NCBI GenBank assembly: GCA_003132645.1
Contig: PKYM01000153.1
Coordinates: forward strand, 2,641 to 10,377
DNA from: Actinomycetota bacterium
GTDB taxonomy: Bacteria > Actinomycetota > Thermoleophilia > UBA2241
Length of the DNA: 7,737 bases
Reading direction: 5' to 3'
Under the pieces are notes generated by a model, which searched no databases, was not told where the DNA came from, and saw only the letters and a program-made list of their open reading frames with translations. Each line of letters opens with the position of its first letter. Position 1 is the first letter of the stretch. A program made the position numbers and the translations under genes. This document shows, piece after piece, positions 1-5,512 of this stretch.

Positions 1-1
1 T

Positions 2-6
2 GGAGG
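2..6 (+). promoter_or_regulatory. Shine-Dalgarno site of the G1 peptidase gene
   Basis: GGAGG lies six bases before the GTG at 13. It is the only strong ribosome binding site near this start, and it fixes a GTG start whose product begins directly with a signal peptide. Confidence 0.6.
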
Positions 7-12
7 GCCTAC

Positions 13-1542
13 GTGAGACGCTGGAAGACGGCGTTGTCTGACATCGTGCCGGCGTTGTGCCTCGCGGCGCTGCCCGCCCTGGCCGCTGCGGTCGTCGTTT
101 CTGCGGCGGGGGCGACGAGCCTCCAGTCCGCCGCCTCGGCGACGAGTCTTCCGTCTGCAGTCGTGTCGGCGCTGTCGTCGGGGTCGGCCCTGTCGTCGGG
201 ATTCGTACAGCCGGGCGGGCCCCTGCAGCCGGGCGGGTCCCTGCAGCCCGGCGGACCTCCGCAGCCTCTCGGCCGGTCGTTGTCGGCGCTCGGCACGCGC
301 AGCCGGTCGTCCAACTGGTCGGGCTACGACGTGACCGGAGGGCCGTTCACGAGCGTCACGGCGACCTGGACCCAGCCGCGCGCGCGGCCCAGCGCCGATT
401 TCACCGACGCCGCCTTCTGGGTCGGGCTCGACGGCGACACCGCCGATTCCAGCTCATCGCCGACCGTCGAGCAGATCGGCACCGAAAGCTTCACGTTGCA
501 GGGCGTGCACTACGACGCCTGGTATGAGATGTATCCCGACTACGCCCACTACATCTACCTCGGGCACGGCCACAACAGGCATCTCATGGCCATCCGTCCC
601 GGCGACGTGATCACAGCCAGCGTCACCTGGAACGGCACCACGAGTTTCACGCTGTCGCTCGTGAACGAGACGACCGGCCGGTCGTTTTCGACCACCAAGA
701 CGATCGTCAAGGATGCCGTCCAGCCGGAGCGCTCGTCGGCCGAGGTCGTAGTCGAGGCGCCGAGGCTGGGCGACGGCACGCTGTTGCCGGTGGCCGATTT
801 CGGGCTGGTGCGGTTTCGCGGCTGCGCCTTCGACGACCAGCCGATCGGGGCGTTCGACTGGTCTCGCATCGACATGGTCTCCCCGGACACTCATGCCACC
901 GAGGTGGCAACGTCGGCGCTGAGTCCCGACGGTACCGCCTTCAACGGCACCACCGACTTCCGGCGGCCGATCACGACGGTCGCCGGGACCGGCAAGCTCT
1001 GGTTCAGCAAGCCCGTGACGCTGCATCTCAGGGCGTCAGACAACCTGGGCGGCACGGGGGTCGCCTACACGCAGTTCTCGCTCGACGGTGGAGCGACCTG
1101 GACGAAGGGCAGATCGGTCAGGCTGGAGGCTGCGAGCGACCATTCCAGCGACGGTGCGGCGGCGGTCTGGTACCGCTCGGCCGACAAGGCCGGCAACCTC
1201 GAAAAGACGCGCGTGTGCACCGTGCACATCGACACGCGCAAGCCCACGTCGGTGGCGAAGTGGCCGGCCGTCGCGACGCGCGGCGGTCAGGCGGTGCTGC
1301 GTTACTACGTCGGCGACCCACGGCCCGGCAGCCCGACGGCCACCGTGACGATCAGGATCCGCGACGAGCGCGGCGCTCTCGTGAAGAAGATCGTGCTGGC
1401 CGACAGGAAGGTCGACACCAGTCGCACCTGCGGTTTTGGCTGCCCGTTCGCCAAGGGCGCCTACAGGGTCGTGGTGTCGGCCACCGACCTCGCCGGCAAC
1501 CCCTCGACGGCGGTGGCCACCACCTCGCTCGTCGTGCACTGA
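13..1542 (+). CDS. Secreted G1-family (eqolisin) glutamic endopeptidase with C-terminal Ig-like domains
   Basis: Predicted exported glutamic protease of 509 residues. Residues 1-31 form a signal peptide (R2, R3, K5, then a long Ala/Val/Leu core). Residues 34-85 are a repetitive Ser/Ala then Gln-Pro-Gly-Gly linker. The catalytic domain covers about 98-315: it opens with NWSGY (101-105) and has WVGLDG (136-141), the VEQIGTE segment with probable catalytic Gln154, and the SSAEVVVEAP segment with probable catalytic Glu244. The 90-residue Gln-Glu spacing fits scytalidoglutamic peptidase (Gln53/Glu136). About 325-407 resembles the beta-sandwich repeats that include FSLDGGATW, and about 410-509 resembles a FlgD-type Ig domain ending TDLAGNPS, with a Cys473/Cys477 pair. 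The GTG start is supported by GGAGG at positions 2-6 and by the signal peptide that follows. Family members act outside the cell, usually at acidic pH; the substrate here is unknown. The fold call is from motifs read by eye and is fairly sure; the exact C-terminal domain names are less so. Confidence 0.9.
   Translation: MRRWKTALSDIVPALCLAALPALAAAVVVSAAGATSLQSAASATSLPSAVVSALSSGSALSSGFVQPGGPLQPGGSLQPGGPPQPLGRSLSALGTRSRSSNWSGYDVTGGPFTSVTATWTQPRARPSADFTDAAFWVGLDGDTADSSSSPTVEQIGTESFTLQGVHYDAWYEMYPDYAHYIYLGHGHNRHLMAIRPGDVITASVTWNGTTSFTLSLVNETTGRSFSTTKTIVKDAVQPERSSAEVVVEAPRLGDGTLLPVADFGLVRFRGCAFDDQPIGAFDWSRIDMVSPDTHATEVATSALSPDGTAFNGTTDFRRPITTVAGTGKLWFSKPVTLHLRASDNLGGTGVAYTQFSLDGGATWTKGRSVRLEAASDHSSDGAAAVWYRSADKAGNLEKTRVCTVHIDTRKPTSVAKWPAVATRGGQAVLRYYVGDPRPGSPTATVTIRIRDERGALVKKIVLADRKVDTSRTCGFGCPFAKGAYRVVVSATDLAGNPSTAVATTSLVVH
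112..261 (+). repeat. Three successive in-frame tandem repeats coding the peptidase linker
   Basis: Three different tandem duplications lie end to end, all in frame. A 27-base pair of units at 112-138 and 139-165 encodes ATSLQSAAS / ATSLPSAVV. An 18-base pair at 169-186 and 187-204 encodes ALSSGS / ALSSGF. Three 18-base units at 208-225, 226-243 and 244-261 encode QPGGPL / QPGGSL / QPGGPP. The first two QPGG units differ at one base; the third differs from the first at four. The product is a flexible linker between signal peptide and catalytic domain. Slippage or unequal exchange could change its length without breaking the frame. Confidence 0.8.
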
Positions 1543-1568
1543 GCTTCGGCTCGAGCGGCTGCGACCGC
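1541..1568 (+). terminator. Short hairpins after the peptidase stop (weak terminator candidate)
   Basis: GAGC-TTCG-GCTC (1541-1552) forms a small UUCG-tetraloop hairpin that begins inside the stop codon. A second four-pair stem, GCGG/CCGC, lies at 1555-1568. There is no T tract, so this may only partly separate the peptidase from the dedA-like gene 64 bases downstream, or may just stabilise the mRNA end. Confidence 0.25.
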
Positions 1569-1606
1569 CGCGGCCGGGCCTCGATGTTGTGAAAGAACTA
1601 GCCGGG

Positions 1607-2338
1607 ATGGTGTTCGGCGTGACCCATATCGTCGTCCTCGTCGCCCTGCACGGCGCCTTGCGCGACGTGGCAGACGAGGTCGGCCGGCACGGCTACCTGA
1701 TCCTCTTCGCCCTCATCGCGGCCGAGAGCTTCGGCTTACCCCTGCCCGGCGAGGTGAGCCTGCTGGTGGGCGCTTACGAGGTCCAGCGCGGCGCCTTCAG
1801 CCTCCCCTTGGTGATCGTGGTCGGTATCGCCGCGGCGGTGAGCGGCGACAACCTCGCCTTTCTCATCGGGCGCCTGGCCGGACGTCTCGTGGTCGAGCGT
1901 CTGATGCGTCTGGTGCACGTGCCGCCGGCCTACCTCGAGCGCATGGACTCCTATTACCTGCGCCACTCTGGCTGGACCGTCGTGATCGCGCGCCAGATCT
2001 CGCCGGCGCGTGGGCTGGCGGCGTTCTCGGCGGGCGGGTCGCGCGTGCCCTGGCGGCGGTTTGCCGTCTTCAACGCCGCCGCCTGCGTCTTCTGGGCGAC
2101 CGCGGTGACGTTGCTGGCCACGCTGTTCGTGGCTCACCTCGACGATCTGGCCGACGATCTCAGCCTTGTCGGACTCGGCGCCCTGGGCCTCGCTCTGGTC
2201 GTCGGTGTCGTCTACCTGTGGCGCCGTGTGCGCCGCGGGGTCGGCCGCGGCGCAGACGATGGTCCGCGCCGGGGCGACGAGCCCCCGACAGCGGCTAGAA
2301 TGAATCCCGCGAACATGCGCCACGTGCGGAAAGGCTAA
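1607..2338 (+). CDS. DedA/SNARE-associated family integral membrane protein
   Basis: Inner-membrane protein of 243 residues in the DedA (VTT-domain) superfamily. Members are implicated in lipid carrier and phospholipid flipping across the membrane, and in membrane homeostasis. Family marks visible: an early hydrophobic segment with the motif ESFGLPLPGE (40-49), in which the acidic and Pro-Gly-Glu residues are typical; GDNLAFLIGR (80-89); and the loop RQISPARGLAAFSAG (129-143), matching the conserved R..P..R.....G signature. A further helix covers about 155-175 and a last one about 186-204, followed by a basic tail rich in Arg and Gly (205-243), slightly longer than usual. The frame is open far upstream into the peptidase gene. 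ATG 1607 was chosen because it lies after the peptidase stop, follows GAAAGAA (1591-1597) and gives a normal N-terminus; GTG 1589, 1610 and 1619 are alternatives. It sits 15 bases before the HAD gene, so co-transcription is likely. Confidence 0.85.
   Translation: MVFGVTHIVVLVALHGALRDVADEVGRHGYLILFALIAAESFGLPLPGEVSLLVGAYEVQRGAFSLPLVIVVGIAAAVSGDNLAFLIGRLAGRLVVERLMRLVHVPPAYLERMDSYYLRHSGWTVVIARQISPARGLAAFSAGGSRVPWRRFAVFNAAACVFWATAVTLLATLFVAHLDDLADDLSLVGLGALGLALVVGVVYLWRRVRRGVGRGADDGPRRGDEPPTAARMNPANMRHVRKG
2296..2301 (+). promoter_or_regulatory. Possible -10 element (TAGAAT) before the HAD gene
   Basis: TAGAAT, one base from the consensus TATAAT, lies inside the 3' end of the dedA-like gene, 52 bases before the HAD start. 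No convincing -35 box is seen 16-18 bases upstream. If real, it would give the HAD gene its own short-leader transcript in addition to readthrough. Confidence 0.25.
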
Positions 2339-2353
2339 GCTAAGGCGGCGACG

Positions 2354-3142
2354 ATGACGCTGGGATCACGAACTGTAGACGGACTTCTGCTCGACATGGA
2401 CGGCGTGCTCACCGTCTCGTGGGAGCCGCTGCCGGGGGCCGCGGCGGCCTTTGCCCGGCTGCGCGCCGCCGGTCTGCCGATACGCCTGCTCACCAACACC
2501 ACCGGTCGCAGCCGGGCGACCATCGCCGCTGGCCTGCGCGTCGCCGGGTTCGAGATCGCAGACGACGAGGTGCTGACCGCCGCGGTGGCCGCCGCCGGGT
2601 ACCTGCGCGCCGCTCATCCCCAGGGTCGCGTCTTCCTGCTGGGCGACGCCCAGAGCGCCGATCTCGAAGGCGTCCGGCTCGTGGGCTGGGACGACGACCC
2701 CGATGTCATCCTCCTGTCGGGCGCCGACGAGTCGTTTGAGTTCGAGAGCCTGAACCGCGCCTACCGCGCCCTGCTCGGCGGTGCCGCCTTCGTGACGATG
2801 CACCGCACCATGTCGTGGTTGACGAGCGACGGCGTCTGCCTGGACGCCGGCGCCTACGTGGTCGGCCTGGAGCACGCCATCGGGCGCCTCGCCGAGGTCA
2901 CCGGCAAGCCGTCGCCTGGGTTCTTTGCCGCCGGGCTGCAGGCTCTCGGGCTGCCGGCCGGGCGCGTCGCCATGGTGGGCGACGACATCGACGGCGACGT
3001 GATCGCCGCCCAGGCCGTGGGCATCGCCGGCGTGCTGGTGCGCACCGGCAAGTTCCGCGAAGAAAGCCTCGCCCGGGCGGGCGTGGCCCCTGACCGCGTG
3101 GTCGATTCGATCGTCGAGGTCCCCGGACTGCTTGGTCTCTGA
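2354..3142 (+). CDS. HAD superfamily subfamily IIA phosphatase (NagD/LHPP/HDHD2-like)
   Basis: Cytosolic haloacid-dehalogenase-fold phosphohydrolase of 262 residues, a normal length for subfamily IIA. All four HAD motifs are present: motif I LLDMDGVLT with nucleophile Asp14 and acid/base Asp16; motif II LLTNTTGRS with Thr47-Asn48, the TN form typical of NagD-like enzymes; motif III Lys185 in GKPSPGFF; and motif IV GDDIDGD with Asp210 and Asp215 for Mg2+. The C2-type cap lies between motifs II and III (about 75-180). Such enzymes hydrolyse phosphate esters such as nucleotides, sugar phosphates or, for LHPP, phosphoamino acids; the substrate cannot be read from sequence. The start is ATG 2354, with AAGG at 2342-2345 eight bases upstream. 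It follows the dedA-like gene by 15 bases, suggesting one transcript, and converges on the glutaredoxin-like gene. Confidence 0.9.
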   Translation: MTLGSRTVDGLLLDMDGVLTVSWEPLPGAAAAFARLRAAGLPIRLLTNTTGRSRATIAAGLRVAGFEIADDEVLTAAVAAAGYLRAAHPQGRVFLLGDAQSADLEGVRLVGWDDDPDVILLSGADESFEFESLNRAYRALLGGAAFVTMHRTMSWLTSDGVCLDAGAYVVGLEHAIGRLAEVTGKPSPGFFAAGLQALGLPAGRVAMVGDDIDGDVIAAQAVGIAGVLVRTGKFREESLARAGVAPDRVVDSIVEVPGLLGL

Positions 3143-3149
3143 GTTGCCG

Positions 3150-3201
3150 CCTCGCCGAGCTCAGCCGCTTCGGCGCCAGGCCTCCCTCGCCGAGCTCAGC
3201 C
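3150..3201. repeat. 17-base direct repeat between convergent genes
   Basis: CCTCGCCGAGCTCAGCC occurs exactly at 3150-3166 and again at 3185-3201, starts 35 bases apart. The second copy contains the stop codon of the minus-strand glutaredoxin-like gene. The first copy forms the left arm and loop of the hairpin at 3153-3175. It looks like a local duplication of an end-of-gene segment. Confidence 0.7.
3153..3175 (+). terminator. Hairpin after the HAD gene (terminator candidate)
   Basis: CGCCGA (3153-3158) pairs with TCGGCG (3170-3175), with an inner GC/GC pair (3159-3160 with 3167-3168), one bulged T and a six-base loop. It lies 11 bases after the HAD stop in the short gap between convergent genes. 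No T tract follows, so it may be a weak or factor-dependent terminator. Confidence 0.4.
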
Positions 3202-3513
3202 CGCCTTGAGCAGCCTCTCGTAGTCCTCGGGTGCGTAGCCTGGCACCACGTGGGCGCCGATCTTCACGAACGGAAAGCCGCGGGCGCCGTGCTCGCGCAG
3301 TTCCGCCGAGATCTTGGCCTGCAACTCGGGGCCGGCCATGTCGTACTCGATGACGAACGGGTTGATGCCGCGCTCGCGGAAAAACCCCTTGGCTTTGGCA
3401 CACCAGCCGCAGGTGGTGAGCGAGTAGATCGTGACGATCGGTGGGCCGGCCGTGACGCCTCCCGGGTGCTTGCCGCCTGACACGAGAGGTATACCCAGTC
3501 GGCCACCGAACAC
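3196..3513 (-). CDS. Glutaredoxin/thioredoxin-like CxxC redox protein
   Basis: Small cytosolic redox protein of 105 residues. The thioredoxin fold is seen from about residue 26: strand IVTIYSL, then the redox motif C35-G-W-C38, a helix, the strand PFVIEYDM, a helix, and RGFPFVKIG, whose Pro81 is the probable cis-proline facing the active site, with a GY pair at 92-93. Members use the two cysteines for dithiol-disulfide exchange, reduced by glutathione, mycothiol or thioredoxin reductase; CGWC is neither the classic CPYC nor CGPC motif. The first 25 residues before the fold look nonconserved and Gly-rich. GTG 3513 is preceded by AGAGGG (3518-3523 on the minus strand) four bases upstream; GTG 3483 is the alternative. 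It converges with the HAD gene and diverges from the PAS-GGDEF gene. Confidence 0.8.
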   Translation of the reverse strand: MFGGRLGIPLVSGGKHPGGVTAGPPIVTIYSLTTCGWCAKAKGFFRERGINPFVIEYDMAGPELQAKISAELREHGARGFPFVKIGAHVVPGYAPEDYERLLKAG

Positions 3514-3695
3514 GCCGCCCTCTACCGGGCCCAGCGTCTAGGCAAGAACCGCGTCGACCTCAGGTGCGACGAAGCAGCCGCAGCAGGCTGCGCCGGGGCG
3601 CCCGAAACTCAAGCCTGACGAGCCGTTTGTCGACCTAACTGATAGCGGACGACGGAGCCGCTCACTCTCGGCGACGACTAGTAGCAAGGCGGGCC
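3514..3695. other. Divergent intergenic region between glutaredoxin-like and PAS-GGDEF genes
   Basis: These 182 bases should hold promoters in both directions. A perfect six-pair hairpin, GCAGCC-gcagca-GGCTGC, lies at 3574-3591, overlapping a second GC-rich one, GCGCC/GGCGC, at 3590-3601. On the minus strand TAGACG (3535-3540) is a weak -10 candidate 21 bases before the glutaredoxin-like GTG. AAGG (3686-3689) serves the gene on the right. I see no tRNA or other gene. Confidence 0.35.
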
Positions 3696-4799
3696 ATGAA
3701 ACGCTGGCTAGCGCCTATCCTCGTAAGCTGCGCGGCGGCGATCGCCGCCGCGCAGCTCATCGCGCCACACCTGATGCCCGGTCGCGCCGTCGCGCTCGTC
3801 GTTGCCGGCCTTCTGGCCGGCGGCGTCGCGGCCGTCTGGGCCGCCTCGCTGGGCGCCGGCGCCCAGGGTGCGGCGACGACTCGGGGCCGAGACGACGGCG
3901 AGCGGCGCTACCGCGCCCTCTTCGAAGCCTGCGGCGACGTCATCTGCGTCTACGAGCTGCTCGACGACGACCGCCCGGGCCTGCTGGTCGAGGTCAACGA
4001 GACGACCTGCATGGCGCTCGGCTATCCGCGCTCGCGGCTGCTTGCCATGACGTCCGACGAGCTCTATGCGCCCGAGGTGCGCCGCGCGGTGCGCGAGCGC
4101 ATGCGCGCCCTGGGCGGCGCCGGTAGCCTCGCTTTCGCAAGCGCCTATGTGACCAGCGACGGTTACCGCCTTCCGGTCGAGGTGTCGCTGCGCCGAGTCG
4201 ACCTTGACGGCCGCCGGCTGTGTCTCGCCGTCGCGCGCGACATCTCGGCTCGCCTCGAGAGCAGCGAGCTGTTGCGCGGCCGGTCACACGCTGACGAGCT
4301 CACCGGCCTGCTGAGCCGGGGCGGCTTCTTTGAAACGGTCGGCGAAGCCCGTCAGCGAGCGCGGCGGCTGGGTGCGCCCGTGCTGCTGTTGCACGCCGAG
4401 CTTGACGGGCTCAAGCAGGTCGACGACCGGCTCGGCCACGCCGCCGGCGACGCGCTCGTCCTGGCGGCCACCGGCGTGCTGCGCCTCACCTTTCGCGACT
4501 CCGACGTGCTGGCCCGTCTGGCAAGCGACGAGTTCGTCGCCCTGGCGGTGCTCGGGCGCAGCAACCGCGAGCGCGTCGACTGGCGCACGATCATGGCGCG
4601 CTTCGATGAGGCGTTGGCCGCCAAGCGGACCGAGCTTGCCGGCGAGTTCGACTTCTCCTTGCGCTACGCGAGCCGAGTGGCCGACTGGGAGGAGCTCGAC
4701 GACATCGACGAGCTGCTGGCCGGCACGCGCGGTCGCGCGACGCAGCGCGGCACCTGGACTGCGGGCGGGCGCGCCGAGAAGGCTGCGGCGAAGGCCTGA
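3696..4799 (+). CDS. Membrane-anchored PAS-GGDEF protein with degenerate (ASDEF) active site
   Basis: Signalling protein of 367 residues. Two hydrophobic helices (about 5-24 and 31-52) form a membrane hairpin. A PAS sensor domain follows (about 69-188: RYRALFEACGDVICVYE, then a C-terminal strand ending AVARDIS), then a GGDEF domain (about 199-342). The domain begins DELTGLLSRGGFF, normally D.LTGL.NR..F, and keeps LDGLKQVDDRLGHAAGD; the first metal-site Asp is replaced by Glu235. The signature GGDEF reads A276-S-D-E-F280. The RxxD inhibitory site (R267-D-S-D270) is intact at the standard spacing of five residues. The usual C-terminal ADxALYxAK motif is missing, replaced by a basic tail. It is either a weak diguanylate cyclase or, more likely, an inactive domain that might bind c-di-GMP. 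The start is ATG 3696, six bases after AAGG. It stands as a single gene, convergent with the acetyltransferase. Confidence 0.85.
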   Translation: MKRWLAPILVSCAAAIAAAQLIAPHLMPGRAVALVVAGLLAGGVAAVWAASLGAGAQGAATTRGRDDGERRYRALFEACGDVICVYELLDDDRPGLLVEVNETTCMALGYPRSRLLAMTSDELYAPEVRRAVRERMRALGGAGSLAFASAYVTSDGYRLPVEVSLRRVDLDGRRLCLAVARDISARLESSELLRGRSHADELTGLLSRGGFFETVGEARQRARRLGAPVLLLHAELDGLKQVDDRLGHAAGDALVLAATGVLRLTFRDSDVLARLASDEFVALAVLGRSNRERVDWRTIMARFDEALAAKRTELAGEFDFSLRYASRVADWEELDDIDELLAGTRGRATQRGTWTAGGRAEKAAAKA

Positions 4800-4806
4800 G
4801 GCGCGC

Positions 4807-4845
4807 CGGTCGAGTCGCCCCCGAGCCGCAGCGCGGCCCCGACCG
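4807..4845. terminator. Nested hairpin between convergent genes (bidirectional terminator candidate)
   Basis: CGGTCG (4807-4812) pairs with CGACCG (4840-4845), and inside it GCCGC-agc-GCGGC (4825-4837) forms a tight five-pair hairpin. This fills almost the whole 48-base gap between the PAS-GGDEF stop and the acetyltransferase stop, so it could end transcription from both sides. There is no T tract on either strand. Confidence 0.4.
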
Positions 4846-4847
4846 CC

Positions 4848-5339
4848 TCAGACGAGCAGCTCGCAGACCACGACGTCGAGCGAACGTCCGAACTTTCGGC
4901 CGACCTCGCGCAGCACCCCGACGCGAGCGAAGCCCAGTCGCTCGGCGAGCGCCAGCCCGGCGACGTTCTCGGCGCAGATCTGGGCGATCACGGCGTGCAC
5001 GTCGAGGTGCGCGGCAGCCTCGAGCGCTGCTCCGCCGAGCGCCAGACCGACGCCCTCGCGCCATGTCTTGGGGATGATGTAGATCGAAGACTCGACTGTC
5101 TGATCGTAGCCGCCGCGCGCCGACCAGCGCGCGAGCGACGACCAGCCGACGACGCGCCCGTCGACCTCGGCCACGAGGCACAGGCAAGTGGTCTCGGCAG
5201 TCAGGAAGCGGCGCCGCGCGGCGGGCGTCTCGGGCTCGAGGTCGAACGTCGCCGTCGAGGTCAGCACCGCCTGGTTGTAGATGGCCGCGATGGCGTCGGC
5301 GTCGGCGCTCGTGGCTGGGCGGATAGCGATGTCACTCAA
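4848..5339 (-). CDS. GNAT N-acetyltransferase, phosphinothricin/MnaT (YncA)-like
   Basis: Cytosolic acetyl-CoA-dependent N-acetyltransferase of 163 residues, full length for the family. Visible marks: IRPATSADADAIAAIYNQAV (6-25) and STATFD (28-33), typical of the phosphinothricin acetyltransferase branch; the central acetyl-CoA pyrophosphate loop WREGVGLAL (93-101), matching the R..G.G.AL pattern; NVAGLALAERLGF (125-137); and GVLREVGRKFGRSLDV (141-156), the usual C-terminal signature. Relatives acetylate phosphinothricin, methionine sulfone or sulfoximine and other amino compounds; in genomes without resistance clusters they usually act as general detoxification enzymes. The start is TTG (5337-5339), chosen because AGGTG lies eight bases upstream and the product begins MSDIAIRP as family members do. 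It faces the PAS-GGDEF gene and diverges from the hydrolase gene. Confidence 0.88.
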   Translation of the reverse strand: MSDIAIRPATSADADAIAAIYNQAVLTSTATFDLEPETPAARRRFLTAETTCLCLVAEVDGRVVGWSSLARWSARGGYDQTVESSIYIIPKTWREGVGLALGGAALEAAAHLDVHAVIAQICAENVAGLALAERLGFARVGVLREVGRKFGRSLDVVVCELLV

Positions 5340-5347
5340 ACGAGGTT

Positions 5348-5352
5348 CACCT
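5348..5352 (-). promoter_or_regulatory. Shine-Dalgarno site deciding the TTG start of the acetyltransferase
   Basis: Read on the minus strand, AGGTG lies eight bases before the TTG at 5339. The overlapping GTG within it is out of frame and soon meets TGA, so TTG is the supported start. Confidence 0.5.
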
Positions 5353-5371
5353 GCTTGGCTCGACGCAGACC

Positions 5372-5377
5372 ACTCTA
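5372..5377 (-). promoter_or_regulatory. Possible -10 element (TAGAGT) for the acetyltransferase
   Basis: TAGAGT on the minus strand lies 32 bases before the TTG start, a suitable distance. No clear -35 box was found, so this is only a candidate. Confidence 0.25.
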
Positions 5378-5414
5378 CCAGCGCCCTGACGGCACCCGAG
5401 TCTGGCGCCGGTAG

Positions 5415-5420
5415 TAGACT
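5415..5420 (+). promoter_or_regulatory. Possible -10 element (TAGACT) for the hydrolase-YihY pair
   Basis: TAGACT lies 92 bases before the GTG at 5513 in the 173-base divergent region 5340-5512. It would leave a leader of about 85 bases. No convincing -35 box or folded leader element is evident, and the rest of this gap shows no gene. Confidence 0.22.
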
Positions 5421-5512
5421 GACCGGCGAGCGCTCGGGGAACCATCATCTGCGACGAACGAGGTGGACGATCTTCGATTCAAGGCAGCTGGGTCTGGTGT
5501 CGGGTCGCCATT

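Noticed and set aside
454..1026. Minus-strand open frame of 190 codons opposite the peptidase
   Set aside because: It lies wholly within the G1 catalytic domain on the other strand and shows no recognisable protein motif.
1436..1606. Upstream extension of the DedA-like frame into the peptidase gene
   Set aside because: The extra residues are Arg/Pro/Ser-rich, shadow the peptidase end and do not resemble a DedA N-terminus; a start after 1542 is favoured.
3574..3601. GC-rich hairpins as a structured RNA or tRNA
   Set aside because: The stems are short and simple. No cloverleaf, T-loop or known riboswitch pattern could be seen.
4330..5082. Plus-strand open frame of 250 codons across the PAS-GGDEF 3' end and the acetyltransferase
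   Set aside because: Ser/Arg/Pro-rich frame-shadow composition. It overlaps two genes with clear family motifs in other frames.
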